From: Corynebacterium glyciniphilum AJ 3170
Lineage (GTDB): Bacteria > Actinomycetota > Actinomycetes > Mycobacteriales > Mycobacteriaceae
Direction: 5' to 3'
Assembly: GCF_007673095.1 (NCBI RefSeq)
Contig: NZ_VDYZ01000006.1
Coordinates: forward strand, 62,001-126,000
DNA length: 64,000 bases
The position numbers and the translations under genes are program-made. A model generated the notes under the pieces. The model searched no databases. It was not told the DNA's origin and worked only from the letters and a program-made list of their open reading frames with translations. This document shows positions 18,833 through 27,410 of this stretch, piece by piece. Each line of letters starts with the position of its first letter. The stretch's first letter is position 1.

Positions 18833-20214
18833 CGTCCACACTGACCGGGACCGCCGGTGAAACCCAGCTGGTGGTCGCCGCGGTCATCGGCATCGCCCTG
18901 ATCATCGGGTTGATCGTCTGGGCGAAGCTCAACCCGTTCCTGTCCCTGATGATCGGCTCGGCGGTCCTCGCGCTGGTCGCCGGCACTCCCCTGGTGGAGG
19001 CCTTCGGTAGCTTCACCGAAGGGTTCGGCGGCACCGTCGGCGACGTCGGTGTCCTCATCGCGCTCGGCGCGGTGATCGGGCAGTTCCTCGTGAAGTCCGG
19101 CGCCGCCGACAGTATCGTCGACGCCTTCCTCGACCGCACCGCCCCGGGCCTACGGCCCTGGGTCATCGCCGGACTGGCCATGCTGTTGGGGATCCCCCTG
19201 TTCTTCGAGGTCGGCATCGTCCTGCTGATCCCGGTGGTCATGCTGGCCGCCCGCCGGTCGCAGTTGCCGGTCATGCTGCTGGGTATTCCGGCCCTGGCGG
19301 GTCTCTCCGCCCTGCATGCCCTGGTGCCCCCGCACCCCGGTCCCCTGATCGCCGTGGACGCCCTGGGCGCGAACCTCGGCCTCACCCTGGCCCTGGGCCT
19401 GCTGGTGTCCGTCCCCGTCGTGGCGATCGCCGGCCCGCTGTCGGCGAAGTTCATGGCCCGGTGGGTACCTATCGAGGCACCCACCTCCATCTCCGGTCAG
19501 GACATCACCGAGAACACCGGGGGCGCAGGGGGCACAGGGGCCGACCGGCCCTCGGTCGGACGGGGGCTCGCCGTGGTGCTGCTCCCGGTGGTGATGATGC
19601 TGTCGCGCACCGTCGTGGAATCACTGCAGGTGTCCGAGGACTCGGTAGTGTACAAGACCTTCGAGTTCCTGGGCGAGCCCATCGTCGCCCTGCTCGCGAC
19701 GGTTCTGCTGGCGATGGTCTTCCTCGGTTTCGGTGTGGGTCGTACGCGGCAGGAGGTCTCCGACCAGATCGGTGGCGCCTTCGGGCCCATCGCCGGGGTG
19801 ATCCTCATCGTCGGTGCCGGCGGCGGTTTCAAGCAGACCCTGGTCAACACCGGCGTGGCCGACGTCGTCGGCGAGTGGGTGCAGAGCGCGCCGGTCTCCC
19901 CGCTGATCGCCGGATGGCTGGTCGCGGTGTTCATCCGACTGGCCACCGGCTCAGCGACGGTGGCCACCGTGACCGCCGCCGGCATCATGGCACCGGTCGC
20001 CGCGGGCATGGGCTCGACCGAAGTCGCCCTGATGGTGCTGGCGATCGGCGCCGGGTCGGTGTTCTTCTCCCACGTCAACGACGCCGGCTTCTGGTTGGTC
20101 AAGGAGTACTTCGGCATGACCGTGCCGCAGACGCTGAAGACGTGGTCGTTGATGGAGACGGTGCTCTCCGTCGTCGCCCTCGGCGTGATCCTGCTGGTCC
20201 ACCTGGTCATCTGA
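18829..20214 (+). CDS. gntP: Gluconate permease (GntP family)
   Basis: A 461-residue gluconate:H+ symporter with about 12-14 hydrophobic segments. GntP-family signatures include LVPPHPGPLIA, GAVIGQFLVKSG, a GAGGGFKQTLVNTG segment and FFSHVNDAGFWLVKEYFGM. It is translationally coupled to gluconokinase, giving uptake and phosphorylation of gluconate in one operon. A GC-rich hairpin follows the stop. Confidence 0.95.
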   Translation: MTSTLTGTAGETQLVVAAVIGIALIIGLIVWAKLNPFLSLMIGSAVLALVAGTPLVEAFGSFTEGFGGTVGDVGVLIALGAVIGQFLVKSGAADSIVDAFLDRTAPGLRPWVIAGLAMLLGIPLFFEVGIVLLIPVVMLAARRSQLPVMLLGIPALAGLSALHALVPPHPGPLIAVDALGANLGLTLALGLLVSVPVVAIAGPLSAKFMARWVPIEAPTSISGQDITENTGGAGGTGADRPSVGRGLAVVLLPVVMMLSRTVVESLQVSEDSVVYKTFEFLGEPIVALLATVLLAMVFLGFGVGRTRQEVSDQIGGAFGPIAGVILIVGAGGGFKQTLVNTGVADVVGEWVQSAPVSPLIAGWLVAVFIRLATGSATVATVTAAGIMAPVAAGMGSTEVALMVLAIGAGSVFFSHVNDAGFWLVKEYFGMTVPQTLKTWSLMETVLSVVALGVILLVHLVI

Positions 20215-20232
20215 CCCCGGCACCCACACTTT

Positions 20233-20254
20233 GGGCCACCCCTCAGGGTGGCCC
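20233..20254 (+). terminator. Stem-loop terminator after gntP
   Basis: GGGCCACCC and GGGTGGCCC form a perfect 9-base stem with a CTCA loop 18 bases after the gntP stop. There is no U-run. Confidence 0.7.
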
Positions 20255-20330
20255 GCATACCTGCTGGTCACAACGCTGGTAGAGTCGTGGCACTTTCCCG
20301 ATACGCGACATGCAGATGGGAGCACGAGCC

Positions 20331-21224
20331 ATGACCGACCAACTGACGTTCACCAACCCCGTCACCCGCTTCGCGAGGATCGAACCGCCCGAGCAGCACC
20401 AGCCTGAACCGGGTCTGGACGCCGAGCTGATCCCCGAGGCTGACATCGGGGCCACCAGCTACCGCGGCACCGGACGCCTGGAAGGACGGCGGGCTCTGGT
20501 CACCGGCGCGGACTCCGGCATCGGCGCGGCCACCGCGCTCGCCTTCGCCCGCGAAGGTGCCGACGTCGCACTGGCCTACCTTCCCGACGAGGAACGCGAC
20601 GCCCGTCGCGTCGCCGACCTCATCGAGGCGGAGGGCCGTCGTGCCGTCCTGCTGCCCGGCGACCTCTCCGATGAACGGTACTGCGCGGACCTCGTGGAGC
20701 AGGCCGTCAAGGAACTCGGCGGACTCGACGCCCTGGTCAACAACGCAGGACGTCAGATCTCGGTGCCACGGTTCGCCGACATCACCGACGAACAGTGGAA
20801 GCAGACCTACGAGGTGAACCTCCACGCCATGGTGCGGGTGACCAGAGCCGCCCTGCCCCATCTCGACGCCGGCGCGACGATCGTGAACTCGACCTCCATC
20901 CAGGCCTACGACCCCTCGGACCACCTGATGGACTACGCGTCGACCAAGGCGGCGATCAACAACTTCACCAAGGGGCTGGCGACTCAACTGGCTCCGGAGG
21001 GCATCCGCGTCAACGCCGTGGCACCCGGCCCCGTGTGGACGCCCCTGCAGGTCTCGGACGGCCAGCCCAAGGAGGCACTGCCCGAGTTCGGTCACAACAC
21101 CCCGTTGGGGCGGGCGGGCCAGCCCGTCGAACTCGCCCCGGCCTATGTCTTCCTGACGTCGCCGGAATCCAGTTTCGTCGTCGGATCGACGATCCACGTC
21201 AACGGCGGACAGATGACCCCGTAA
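20331..21224 (+). CDS. SDR oxidoreductase, YghA/general-stress type
   Basis: A 297-residue SDR of the group that includes E. coli YghA and Bacillus general-stress dehydrogenases. The N-terminal extension PEPGLDAELIPEADIGATSY and the loop TGADSGIGAATALAFAREGADVA are diagnostic; NNAGRQ and catalytic YASTKAAINN follow. The ATG at 20331 is preferred over 20310 and 20316 because GGGAG lies 8-9 bases before it and it fits homologue starts. The substrate is uncertain (aldehydes or sugars in relatives). It precedes a putative ribosome-hibernation factor by 49 bases on the same strand. Confidence 0.88.
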   Translation: MTDQLTFTNPVTRFARIEPPEQHQPEPGLDAELIPEADIGATSYRGTGRLEGRRALVTGADSGIGAATALAFAREGADVALAYLPDEERDARRVADLIEAEGRRAVLLPGDLSDERYCADLVEQAVKELGGLDALVNNAGRQISVPRFADITDEQWKQTYEVNLHAMVRVTRAALPHLDAGATIVNSTSIQAYDPSDHLMDYASTKAAINNFTKGLATQLAPEGIRVNAVAPGPVWTPLQVSDGQPKEALPEFGHNTPLGRAGQPVELAPAYVFLTSPESSFVVGSTIHVNGGQMTP

Positions 21225-21273
21225 GCATCCACACACCGTAAGCACACCCGGCTCCCCAGAAAGGAACAGTACG

Positions 21274-22338
21274 ATGAAACTCGACACCGTCCGGGACATC
21301 AGCGAGGCTGACGGACCTTTCGTCACCGTCTACCTGGAGGGACACAGCCCCTCCGAGGACGCGGAGAACCAGATCCGGCTGAGGTGGAACGCACAGCGTG
21401 AGCAGCTCGCCGAGGCAGGCGCCGACGAGCAGCTCCTGTCGGCTGTGGACGACGCACTGTCCGTGCGCAACATCACCGAGATCCAGACCGACGGACGCGT
21501 GCTCGTCGCCCACGCCGGCGGCGTGCTCCTCAACGAACCGTGGGACGCCCGCCCGGGAACCGGGGACGGCTCCGCCTTCGGCGACATCCCCGAACTGTCC
21601 GGCTACGTGCGGGAACGCGCCGGCGCGGTCCGCGTCCTGCTGGCCGTGGTCGACCAGACCGGTGCCGTGGTCCGTCGGCTCGTCGCCACCCGGGACAAGA
21701 ACCTGGACGAATCCGGCGAGGAGGTCGTCGAGAACCGCAGTGAGGAACCGGTCCGCAAGCCCCGCGAAGGTGCACTGTCCCACAACCAGATCCAACGCCG
21801 GGCAGACGAGGCGGTCAAGCAGAACGCCCGTGGCATCGCCGAACACCTGGACGCCACCGCCCGCACCTGGTCACCTGATGTCCTCGTCCTCGCCGGTGAA
21901 ACCCAGGGACGCACCGCGGTGAAGGAGGAACTGTCCGCGGCGCTGGCCGAGATCGTCCAGGAGACGGACGAGGGTGGACTCGCCGACACCAGCGGCGACA
22001 ACGCCGGGGAAGCGCTGGACCAGGCGGTCGGCGCCATCGCCAGCGAGATCGCCGCTGGTGCGGCACTCGCCCAGGCCGAGCGCTTCGAGGAAGCCCGGGC
22101 CCGCGGCCGGAGTGCAGAAGGCGTGCACGCCGTGATCCAGGCTGCCGGCATGGGCGCGGTCGAGACCCTGCTGCTCAACTACGACGTCCCCACCCGTGGG
22201 GAGAGTGAAGCCGTCGTCAGCAGCGCCCAGGTCGACGCCGACGTGGCGTTGACCGATACCCCGCTGTCCGGCGGTATCGCCGCCGTCCTGCGCTTCGAGG
22301 CGCCCGACGAACTCGGTTCCGCGGAGCTGAACGGATGA
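21274..22338 (+). CDS. Balon/Rv2629-like bacterial release-factor paralogue (baeRF family)
   Basis: A 354-residue protein resembling mycobacterial Rv2629 and its relatives: an N-terminal domain with GPFVTVYLEG, a central domain with VLLAVVDQTGAVVRRL, and an eRF1-like C-terminal domain (MGAVETLLLNYDV, then a closing segment GGIAAVLRFE). Proteins of this group are bacterial homologues of aeRF1/Pelota; the Balon subfamily binds the A site of idle ribosomes during stress. A role in ribosome hibernation or rescue is therefore inferred, not shown. No GGQ motif is evident. AAAGGA precedes the ATG. Confidence 0.75.
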   Translation: MKLDTVRDISEADGPFVTVYLEGHSPSEDAENQIRLRWNAQREQLAEAGADEQLLSAVDDALSVRNITEIQTDGRVLVAHAGGVLLNEPWDARPGTGDGSAFGDIPELSGYVRERAGAVRVLLAVVDQTGAVVRRLVATRDKNLDESGEEVVENRSEEPVRKPREGALSHNQIQRRADEAVKQNARGIAEHLDATARTWSPDVLVLAGETQGRTAVKEELSAALAEIVQETDEGGLADTSGDNAGEALDQAVGAIASEIAAGAALAQAERFEEARARGRSAEGVHAVIQAAGMGAVETLLLNYDVPTRGESEAVVSSAQVDADVALTDTPLSGGIAAVLRFEAPDELGSAELNG

Positions 22339-22363
22339 TCCGGACCGACGAAGGGGGACGGTC

Positions 22364-23497
22364 CTGAACACCCGGACACGGAACGACGACCACGGGTTCC
22401 TCGGCCGCCTCTGGGATACGGTCAGGAGCCCGGAAGGGTCCACCGCGGGGCTGCAGATCGCCAAATGCGTGATCGCCGCCACGGGCGCGTGGTGGATCTC
22501 CGTGACGTTCCTCAACACCAGCTTCCCCTTCCTCGCCCCCTGGGTCGCCCTGCTGACGATCGACGCCACGGCGTACCGCACCCTTTCGCGTGGTGTGCAG
22601 TCGACCATCGCCTCTCTCCTGGGCATCGGGGTCGCTTTCTTCGTCGGCACGTTCCTGGGGGTCTCCCTGTGGACGTACGCCCTGGCCCTGCTCGTGGGAA
22701 TGGTGTTGGCGAGGGTCCGGTGGATCCGCGACGAAGGCGTCACCGTCGCCACGATGTCCATCTTCATCCTCAGTGACGGTTTCTCCGAGCAACAGCAGCA
22801 GTTCGGCGACCGCATGATGGAGATCGGGGTGGGGATCGTGGTCGGAATCGTGGTGAACCTGCTGGTCCTTCCCCCGTTGCGGGACAGACAGGCGTCCCGG
22901 TACGTCGACAACGTGAACCGCAGGATGGGATCGGTCCTGGAGAACATGGGTGAGGAGTTCGCCTCCTCCTGGGACACCGACCGGGCGGACGCGTGGATCG
23001 ACGAAACTGACTCGATCAGTGAGGAACTGAACTCGGCCTGGTCGGTGGTGCGGTTCGCCCGGGAGAGCCGTCGGGCCAACCCACGGTCGTACCTCTCGCG
23101 GCTGCGACGGGCGCGGGCGCGCGACCAGGAGACGCCGGATCCGGGGGAGGCCAGCTGGGAGGACATCCTGCGACGTGCCGACGAGGGCGCATCCCACCTT
23201 CGCAACCTCGCCAGGACGCTGCGCGAGGCCTCCTACGCAGAGGGCGAGTGGGACACCCGCTTCCGTGAGGAATGGGCCTCGATCTCCCGGGACGCGGGCC
23301 GTGCGGTGGCGGATCCGGACGCCGAAGTGGAGTCGCTGTCGGATCGGCTGAAGCAGCTCACCGAGGCACTCTCGGACGACGAGAACCTGCCGACGAGCCA
23401 CTGGCCCGTCTACGGGACGATGATCACCGGTCTCGAGCACATCGTCGAGATCGTCGATGACGTGGCGTCGTCGCGGGAGGCCCGTGACCCCCGCTGA
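22364..23497 (+). CDS. Aromatic acid exporter/FUSC-family membrane protein
   Basis: Inner-membrane protein of the ArAE/FUSC type. It has an N-terminal block of about six hydrophobic helices ending near VVGIVVNLLVLPPLRDRQ, and a long, charged, helical cytoplasmic C-terminus (about 190 residues). The first standard start in frame is GTG at 22469, but this would begin inside helix 1 (GLQIAKCVIAATGAWW). The frame is open back to 22331, and a GGGGGA Shine-Dalgarno is 5 bases before a CTG at 22364, so I place the start there with caution. Substrate is unknown; in relatives the fold exports aromatic acids or acts in envelope stress. It is 25 bases after the Balon-like gene. Confidence 0.7.
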   Translation: MNTRTRNDDHGFLGRLWDTVRSPEGSTAGLQIAKCVIAATGAWWISVTFLNTSFPFLAPWVALLTIDATAYRTLSRGVQSTIASLLGIGVAFFVGTFLGVSLWTYALALLVGMVLARVRWIRDEGVTVATMSIFILSDGFSEQQQQFGDRMMEIGVGIVVGIVVNLLVLPPLRDRQASRYVDNVNRRMGSVLENMGEEFASSWDTDRADAWIDETDSISEELNSAWSVVRFARESRRANPRSYLSRLRRARARDQETPDPGEASWEDILRRADEGASHLRNLARTLREASYAEGEWDTRFREEWASISRDAGRAVADPDAEVESLSDRLKQLTEALSDDENLPTSHWPVYGTMITGLEHIVEIVDDVASSREARDPR

Positions 23498-23625
23498 GGG
23501 CAGCTCGACCAAGTAGACCAGGCCCACAGTTCCCGGGGGCTTCCCGCGCCTACCGGAGTCGGTTATGCTGCTATCACTACTCCGCGCCACTGCGTCGAGA
23601 AGAGCCGAACCAACTGGAGTGACCT

Positions 23626-24312
23626 GTGCCGATTCGCCCGTCGTTGTCCACCCGGGAACGGCGACGTCGCCTGTCCGCCGTTGTCCTCGCCGGATCGCTG
23701 GCAACCGGCGTCGCGACTGCCCCACCAGCCACGGCAGATACGCCAGGATCTTCCTCGGGTTCCCTCGGTTCCAGTGGAAGCATCTCAGGGTCAGGCGCCG
23801 TGTCCGGTTCCGTCTCCGTCGTCGATGACCTCGTCGCCGCAGCCAAACAGCAGGTCTACAACATCACGGACTCCGAATTCGTCCGCACTCCCCTGGCGCA
23901 CTCGATTCTCCGGCGCATCGAGACAGCACCCGTCGTGGTCCTCGGCGCACAACTGCAGGAGGACTGCTCCGCACCGCAGGTGCTCACCGACCGGCTGCAC
24001 GCCGCTGCTGAACTCCTCGCCGAGCACCCGGAGAACCCGGTGATCGTCACCGGTGGACAGACCCGTGAGGACTGTCCTTCGGAAGCCGCCGCGATGAAGG
24101 ACGCCCTGACAGACATGGGTGTCGGCAACGAGATCATCCTCGAGGAAGAGGCCGGCAACACCCTGCAGAACGTGAAGTACACCGCCGAGATGATCAGGGA
24201 GCGGGGCGGGACCGCGATCGTGGTCACGTCCGACCCGCACTACCTGCGGGCGTTGAAGAACTACCGCGACGCCGGACTCCGCGCTTTCGGCTACGTCGGC
24301 GGTCGGGGCTGA
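23626..24312 (+). CDS. Exported DUF218 (YdcF/SanA-like) protein
   Basis: A 228-residue protein with a long basic N-region (RPSLSTRERRRRL) and hydrophobic signal ending near ATADTPG, then a Ser/Gly-rich linker, then a DUF218 domain: VVVLGAQL, TDRLHAAAELL, VIVTGGQ, SEAAAMKDALTDMGV, LEEEAGNTLQNVKYT and VVTSDPHYLRA. DUF218 proteins such as SanA and YdcF act at or outside the membrane, with poorly known biochemistry linked to envelope integrity. The start is GTG. The protein ends soon after the last conserved motif, slightly shorter than many relatives. Confidence 0.8.
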   Translation: MPIRPSLSTRERRRRLSAVVLAGSLATGVATAPPATADTPGSSSGSLGSSGSISGSGAVSGSVSVVDDLVAAAKQQVYNITDSEFVRTPLAHSILRRIETAPVVVLGAQLQEDCSAPQVLTDRLHAAAELLAEHPENPVIVTGGQTREDCPSEAAAMKDALTDMGVGNEIILEEEAGNTLQNVKYTAEMIRERGGTAIVVTSDPHYLRALKNYRDAGLRAFGYVGGRG

Positions 24313-24321
24313 CCTCCCGGG

Positions 24322-24708
24322 TCAGTCCACCATCTCCACGACGACCCGGTCCGCGGAGACCAGGCAACGGAACTGCTCCCCGTCCGTACGCGCGCCCTGC
24401 GTCACCTCGACCCCGTCCAGGTGTTCCGCGAACACCTGGCCGTCAATGACCCACCGTTCACCGTCCTGGTCGGTCCTGGCCCCCCACAGATCCAGTTCGG
24501 CGTCCCCGCCGTACCCGGTCTCCCACCGGACCTCGTCACCGCAGTGGGTACGGGCCTCGGACTCACGCAGTCCCCCGGCGCGCTCCAGGTACGACTGTCC
24601 GTACCACCACACCACCGCCACACCGACCGCGACCAGTGCCACGAGCAGCGTAATGACGACGGTCAGTACCCGCCGGTCAGGCGTTCTGTTCATCCCGCTG
24701 ATCTTCAT
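24322..24708 (-). CDS. Small membrane-anchored protein of unknown function
   Basis: A 128-residue protein with one N-terminal transmembrane helix (VLTVVITLLVALVAVGVAVVWWYG) and an acidic outside domain with two cysteines (THCGDEV, FRCLVS) that could form a disulphide. No family is recognised. The start is either ATG 24708 or ATG 24693; both overlap the 3' end of the exporter gene, so the two genes are probably translated together. Confidence 0.6.
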   Translation of the reverse strand: MKISGMNRTPDRRVLTVVITLLVALVAVGVAVVWWYGQSYLERAGGLRESEARTHCGDEVRWETGYGGDAELDLWGARTDQDGERWVIDGQVFAEHLDGVEVTQGARTDGEQFRCLVSADRVVVEMVD

Positions 24709-26170
24709 CGGCGGTGGCGGTCATGCTCCGCGCATCGATCCGCAGCACCAGGGTCAGCACGAACACGAGCACGGCGATGCCGGACCCCAGGTAGAAGGCG
24801 ACGTGGACACCGTCCACCAGTGCACCGGTGGGCGTCCCGGCAGTGGAGTTCGCCGAACCGATACCCATGACGGCGATGAACAACGCGGTTCCGGCGGCGC
24901 CGGCGAGCTGCTGCAGCGTGTTGAGGATCGCCGAACCGTGCGAGGAGATCTCATTCGGGACCGCAGCGAGCGCATTCGACATCAACGGCGTCATCAGCAG
25001 TGACAGACCGATGTTCAGCACCACGGCGATCCCGGCGAGGTACCAGAAGGTCTTGTTCTCGTCGAGCATGAGCAGCAGACCCATGGCGACCACCAGCAGC
25101 GCGCCACCGGGAATGATCAGCGGTCGCGTCCCGTGGGCGTCGTACAGCCGTCCGACGATCGGGCCCATCGCCCCCATGATGATGCCGCCGGGGAGGGTGA
25201 CCAGGCCGGTCTGCAGCTCGGAGAGGCCCAGGACGTTCTGACCGAAGATCGGCATGATGATGATGAAACCGAACAGTGAACCGAACGACAGCAGCATCAG
25301 GCCCAGCGACCAGGAGAACTCACGGATCTTCAGTGGGGTGGTGTTCATCAGGGGCGCGCGGTGTTCACCGGCCGCCTGGGCACGCATCAAGGTGCCCTGG
25401 CGCCGGAAGAAGACGACCAGCACGACGGCACCGATGACCAGGCACACGACCGCCGCCGTCGGAAATTCCTCGGCAGCCGTGGAGAGACCGGAGAGACCGT
25501 AGATCGCCGCGGCGAAGCCTACCGCAGACAGCAGCACGGACACCGGGTCGAACGGAGGGCGACTCGGCTCCTCGAAGTTGCGGATCTGCCAGACACCCAT
25601 CACGAGCGCCAGCAGGGCCAGGGGGATCATGACCAGGAAGATCCAGCGCCAGCTCGCGAGCTCGAGAACCAGACCCGCGAATGTGGGCCCGAGGGCCGGG
25701 CCCACCGCGATCACGATCGTGACCAGGCCGAAGACGGACCCACGCCGCTCCACCGGGATGAGGATCATGATCGTGGTCATCAGCAACGGCATGATCAGCG
25801 CCGTACCTGCGGCCTGCAGTACGCGACCGGCCAGCAGCGCCGCGAAGATCGGTGCCACGGCGGCCAGTACGGTTCCGGCCAGGAACAGCGACAGTGCCGC
25901 GATGTAGATCGTCCGGAGCGTCAGCCGCTGCATCAGGTAACCGGTCGTGGGGATGACCACGGCCATGGTCAACATGAAGACCGTGGTCAGCCACTGGGCC
26001 ACGTCCTCCCCCACCTCGAATTCGCGCATGAGGCTGGGCAGCGCATTCGACAGCGCGGTCTCGTTGAGAATCGCGACGAACGCCGCGGCAACGAGAATGC
26101 CGATCAACAGGCCGACGTTGACGCCTGAGGTGTCCGGGCGAGAGTCGGACGTGGTTCTGGTGTCTGGCAT
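24677..26170 (-). CDS. DHA2-family multidrug MFS exporter
   Basis: A 497-residue drug:H+ antiporter of the 14-helix DHA2 (EmrB/QacA/LmrB) type. Motifs include LNETALSNALPSLMREFEV in helix 1, the motif A-like LMQRLTLRTIY and the motif C-like AVGPALGPTFAGLVLE in helix 5. The ATG at 26170 has GGAGG 5 bases upstream; the longer frame to 26293 is not needed. Substrate is unknown. No regulator gene is adjacent. Confidence 0.88.
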   Translation of the reverse strand: MPDTRTTSDSRPDTSGVNVGLLIGILVAAAFVAILNETALSNALPSLMREFEVGEDVAQWLTTVFMLTMAVVIPTTGYLMQRLTLRTIYIAALSLFLAGTVLAAVAPIFAALLAGRVLQAAGTALIMPLLMTTIMILIPVERRGSVFGLVTIVIAVGPALGPTFAGLVLELASWRWIFLVMIPLALLALVMGVWQIRNFEEPSRPPFDPVSVLLSAVGFAAAIYGLSGLSTAAEEFPTAAVVCLVIGAVVLVVFFRRQGTLMRAQAAGEHRAPLMNTTPLKIREFSWSLGLMLLSFGSLFGFIIIMPIFGQNVLGLSELQTGLVTLPGGIIMGAMGPIVGRLYDAHGTRPLIIPGGALLVVAMGLLLMLDENKTFWYLAGIAVVLNIGLSLLMTPLMSNALAAVPNEISSHGSAILNTLQQLAGAAGTALFIAVMGIGSANSTAGTPTGALVDGVHVAFYLGSGIAVLVFVLTLVLRIDARSMTATADEDQRDEQNA

Positions 26171-26291
26171 GGAGGTCCTCCCAAAGATGCAAGGCGACAT
26201 TAGGGCACGGGTCAGCCGTGGAGACGTCGTCACCGGTGGGCTGCAACGGCGAATGACACGTCGCAGCGATTGGCTCGGGATGAAGGCAACC

Positions 26292-26314
26292 AAAAAGACC
26301 TCCGTACGGAGGCC
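26292..26314 (-). terminator. Rho-independent terminator downstream of pspA
   Basis: On the minus strand a perfect stem CCTCC-GTAC-GGAGG (26299-26312) is followed by TCTTTTT. It is one of few hairpins here with a clear U-run. It lies about 130 bases after the pspA stop and before the exporter start. Confidence 0.75.
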
Positions 26315-26441
26315 TTGTCACAAGTATCCGGAGTGCCCGGGGCCGCCCTCGGCGGAACACCACGCTCCCGTGCTCAAGCCTTGCCATCGTAGAGGGCGCG
26401 GGGGCCCGGCGCAACTCTCCAGGACACAGAACCTACGGGGC

Positions 26442-27308
26442 CTACTGGCCGGACGACGCCCCCGGCTTGTCGCTCCCGGACCCGGCGTCAGACGACGGTT
26501 CGGGTGAGGCCTCGGCATCCCCCGCACCGTCGTCCGCAACGCCCTCCTGTCCGGCAGTGATCTCACCGGTGGCACCGGCGGCACCGCCACCGGCCAGCTC
26601 CGCGCGGATCTGTTCCAGCCGGGACGAGGCCGCCATGTCCCGCCCGCTGGTCTCGATCTCGGCCATCCTGCCGCGCACGCTGTTCTCGGTGAGTTCCTGG
26701 GCGCCGAGTGCTGTGGCGTAACGGGCCTCGATCTTGTCGCGGACGCTGTCGAGGGTCGGGACACTGTCATCCGCCTGGATACCCTGCATGGACTCCAGCG
26801 CCTCGTTGGAGCTCTCCTGCATCTTCGCCTGGTCCACCTGGGCGCGCAGCTGGTCGATCTGGCCCATCTGCTCCTTGAGCCGGGCCTCCGACTGCCGCTG
26901 CTGCTGTTGTGCCTGCTCTGCGGCCTGGGTCGCCTGGGCATGCATCTTCTTGGTGTCCTCGATCTCCTGCTCGACGGTGACAAGCTGCGTCGCGAAGATC
27001 TCGGCGGTGTTGGTGTACTCGGTTGCCGCGGCGGAATCCCCCTCGGAGCTCGCCTTGTCAGCCTGCTGCAGTGCCGTGCGGGCATTGTTCTGCAGCTTCT
27101 CCTGGTCCTTGACCAGACGGTTCAGCGTCATCTCCAGTTTATTGCGGTTTCCGATGATGCGGGCGGCAGACTCCGTGACCTCACGGTGCTGTTTCTTGGC
27201 GGCTTCGGTCGCCTGCTGAATCTGGACCTTCGGGTCCGCGTTCTCCTCGATGGTGGTGTCGAGGGACTGCATCAGGTACTTCCAGCCCTTGGAGAAAGGG
27301 TTCGCCAT
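26442..27308 (-). CDS. pspA: PspA/IM30 family envelope-stress protein
   Basis: A 288-residue coiled-coil protein of the PspA/Vipp1 family, which assembles on the cytoplasmic face of damaged membranes. It begins MANPFSKGWKYLMQSLDTTI (helix alpha-0/alpha-1) and continues as heptad-rich helices with Gln/Glu/Lys-rich stretches to about residue 220, then a low-complexity Gly/Ala/Asp/Ser tail. Homologous to mycobacterial Rv2744c. AGGAG precedes the ATG. Confidence 0.92.
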   Translation of the reverse strand: MANPFSKGWKYLMQSLDTTIEENADPKVQIQQATEAAKKQHREVTESAARIIGNRNKLEMTLNRLVKDQEKLQNNARTALQQADKASSEGDSAAATEYTNTAEIFATQLVTVEQEIEDTKKMHAQATQAAEQAQQQQRQSEARLKEQMGQIDQLRAQVDQAKMQESSNEALESMQGIQADDSVPTLDSVRDKIEARYATALGAQELTENSVRGRMAEIETSGRDMAASSRLEQIRAELAGGGAAGATGEITAGQEGVADDGAGDAEASPEPSSDAGSGSDKPGASSGQ

Positions 27309-27410
27309 GGCGGTGCTCCTAACAATGTCTTGTCCGGTCTGTTCCCAGCATAAAGGGTTTTCTGCTCGCGCGTCCCGCCGCTGCGGGGAGGACGGTTACC
27401 ATCGGAGACC

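Noticed and set aside
27313..27346. ECF sigma-type promoter GGGAAC-17-GTT upstream of pspA
   Set aside because: Plausible by analogy with mycobacterial sigma-E control, but the start site would fall on the Shine-Dalgarno, so I do not call it.
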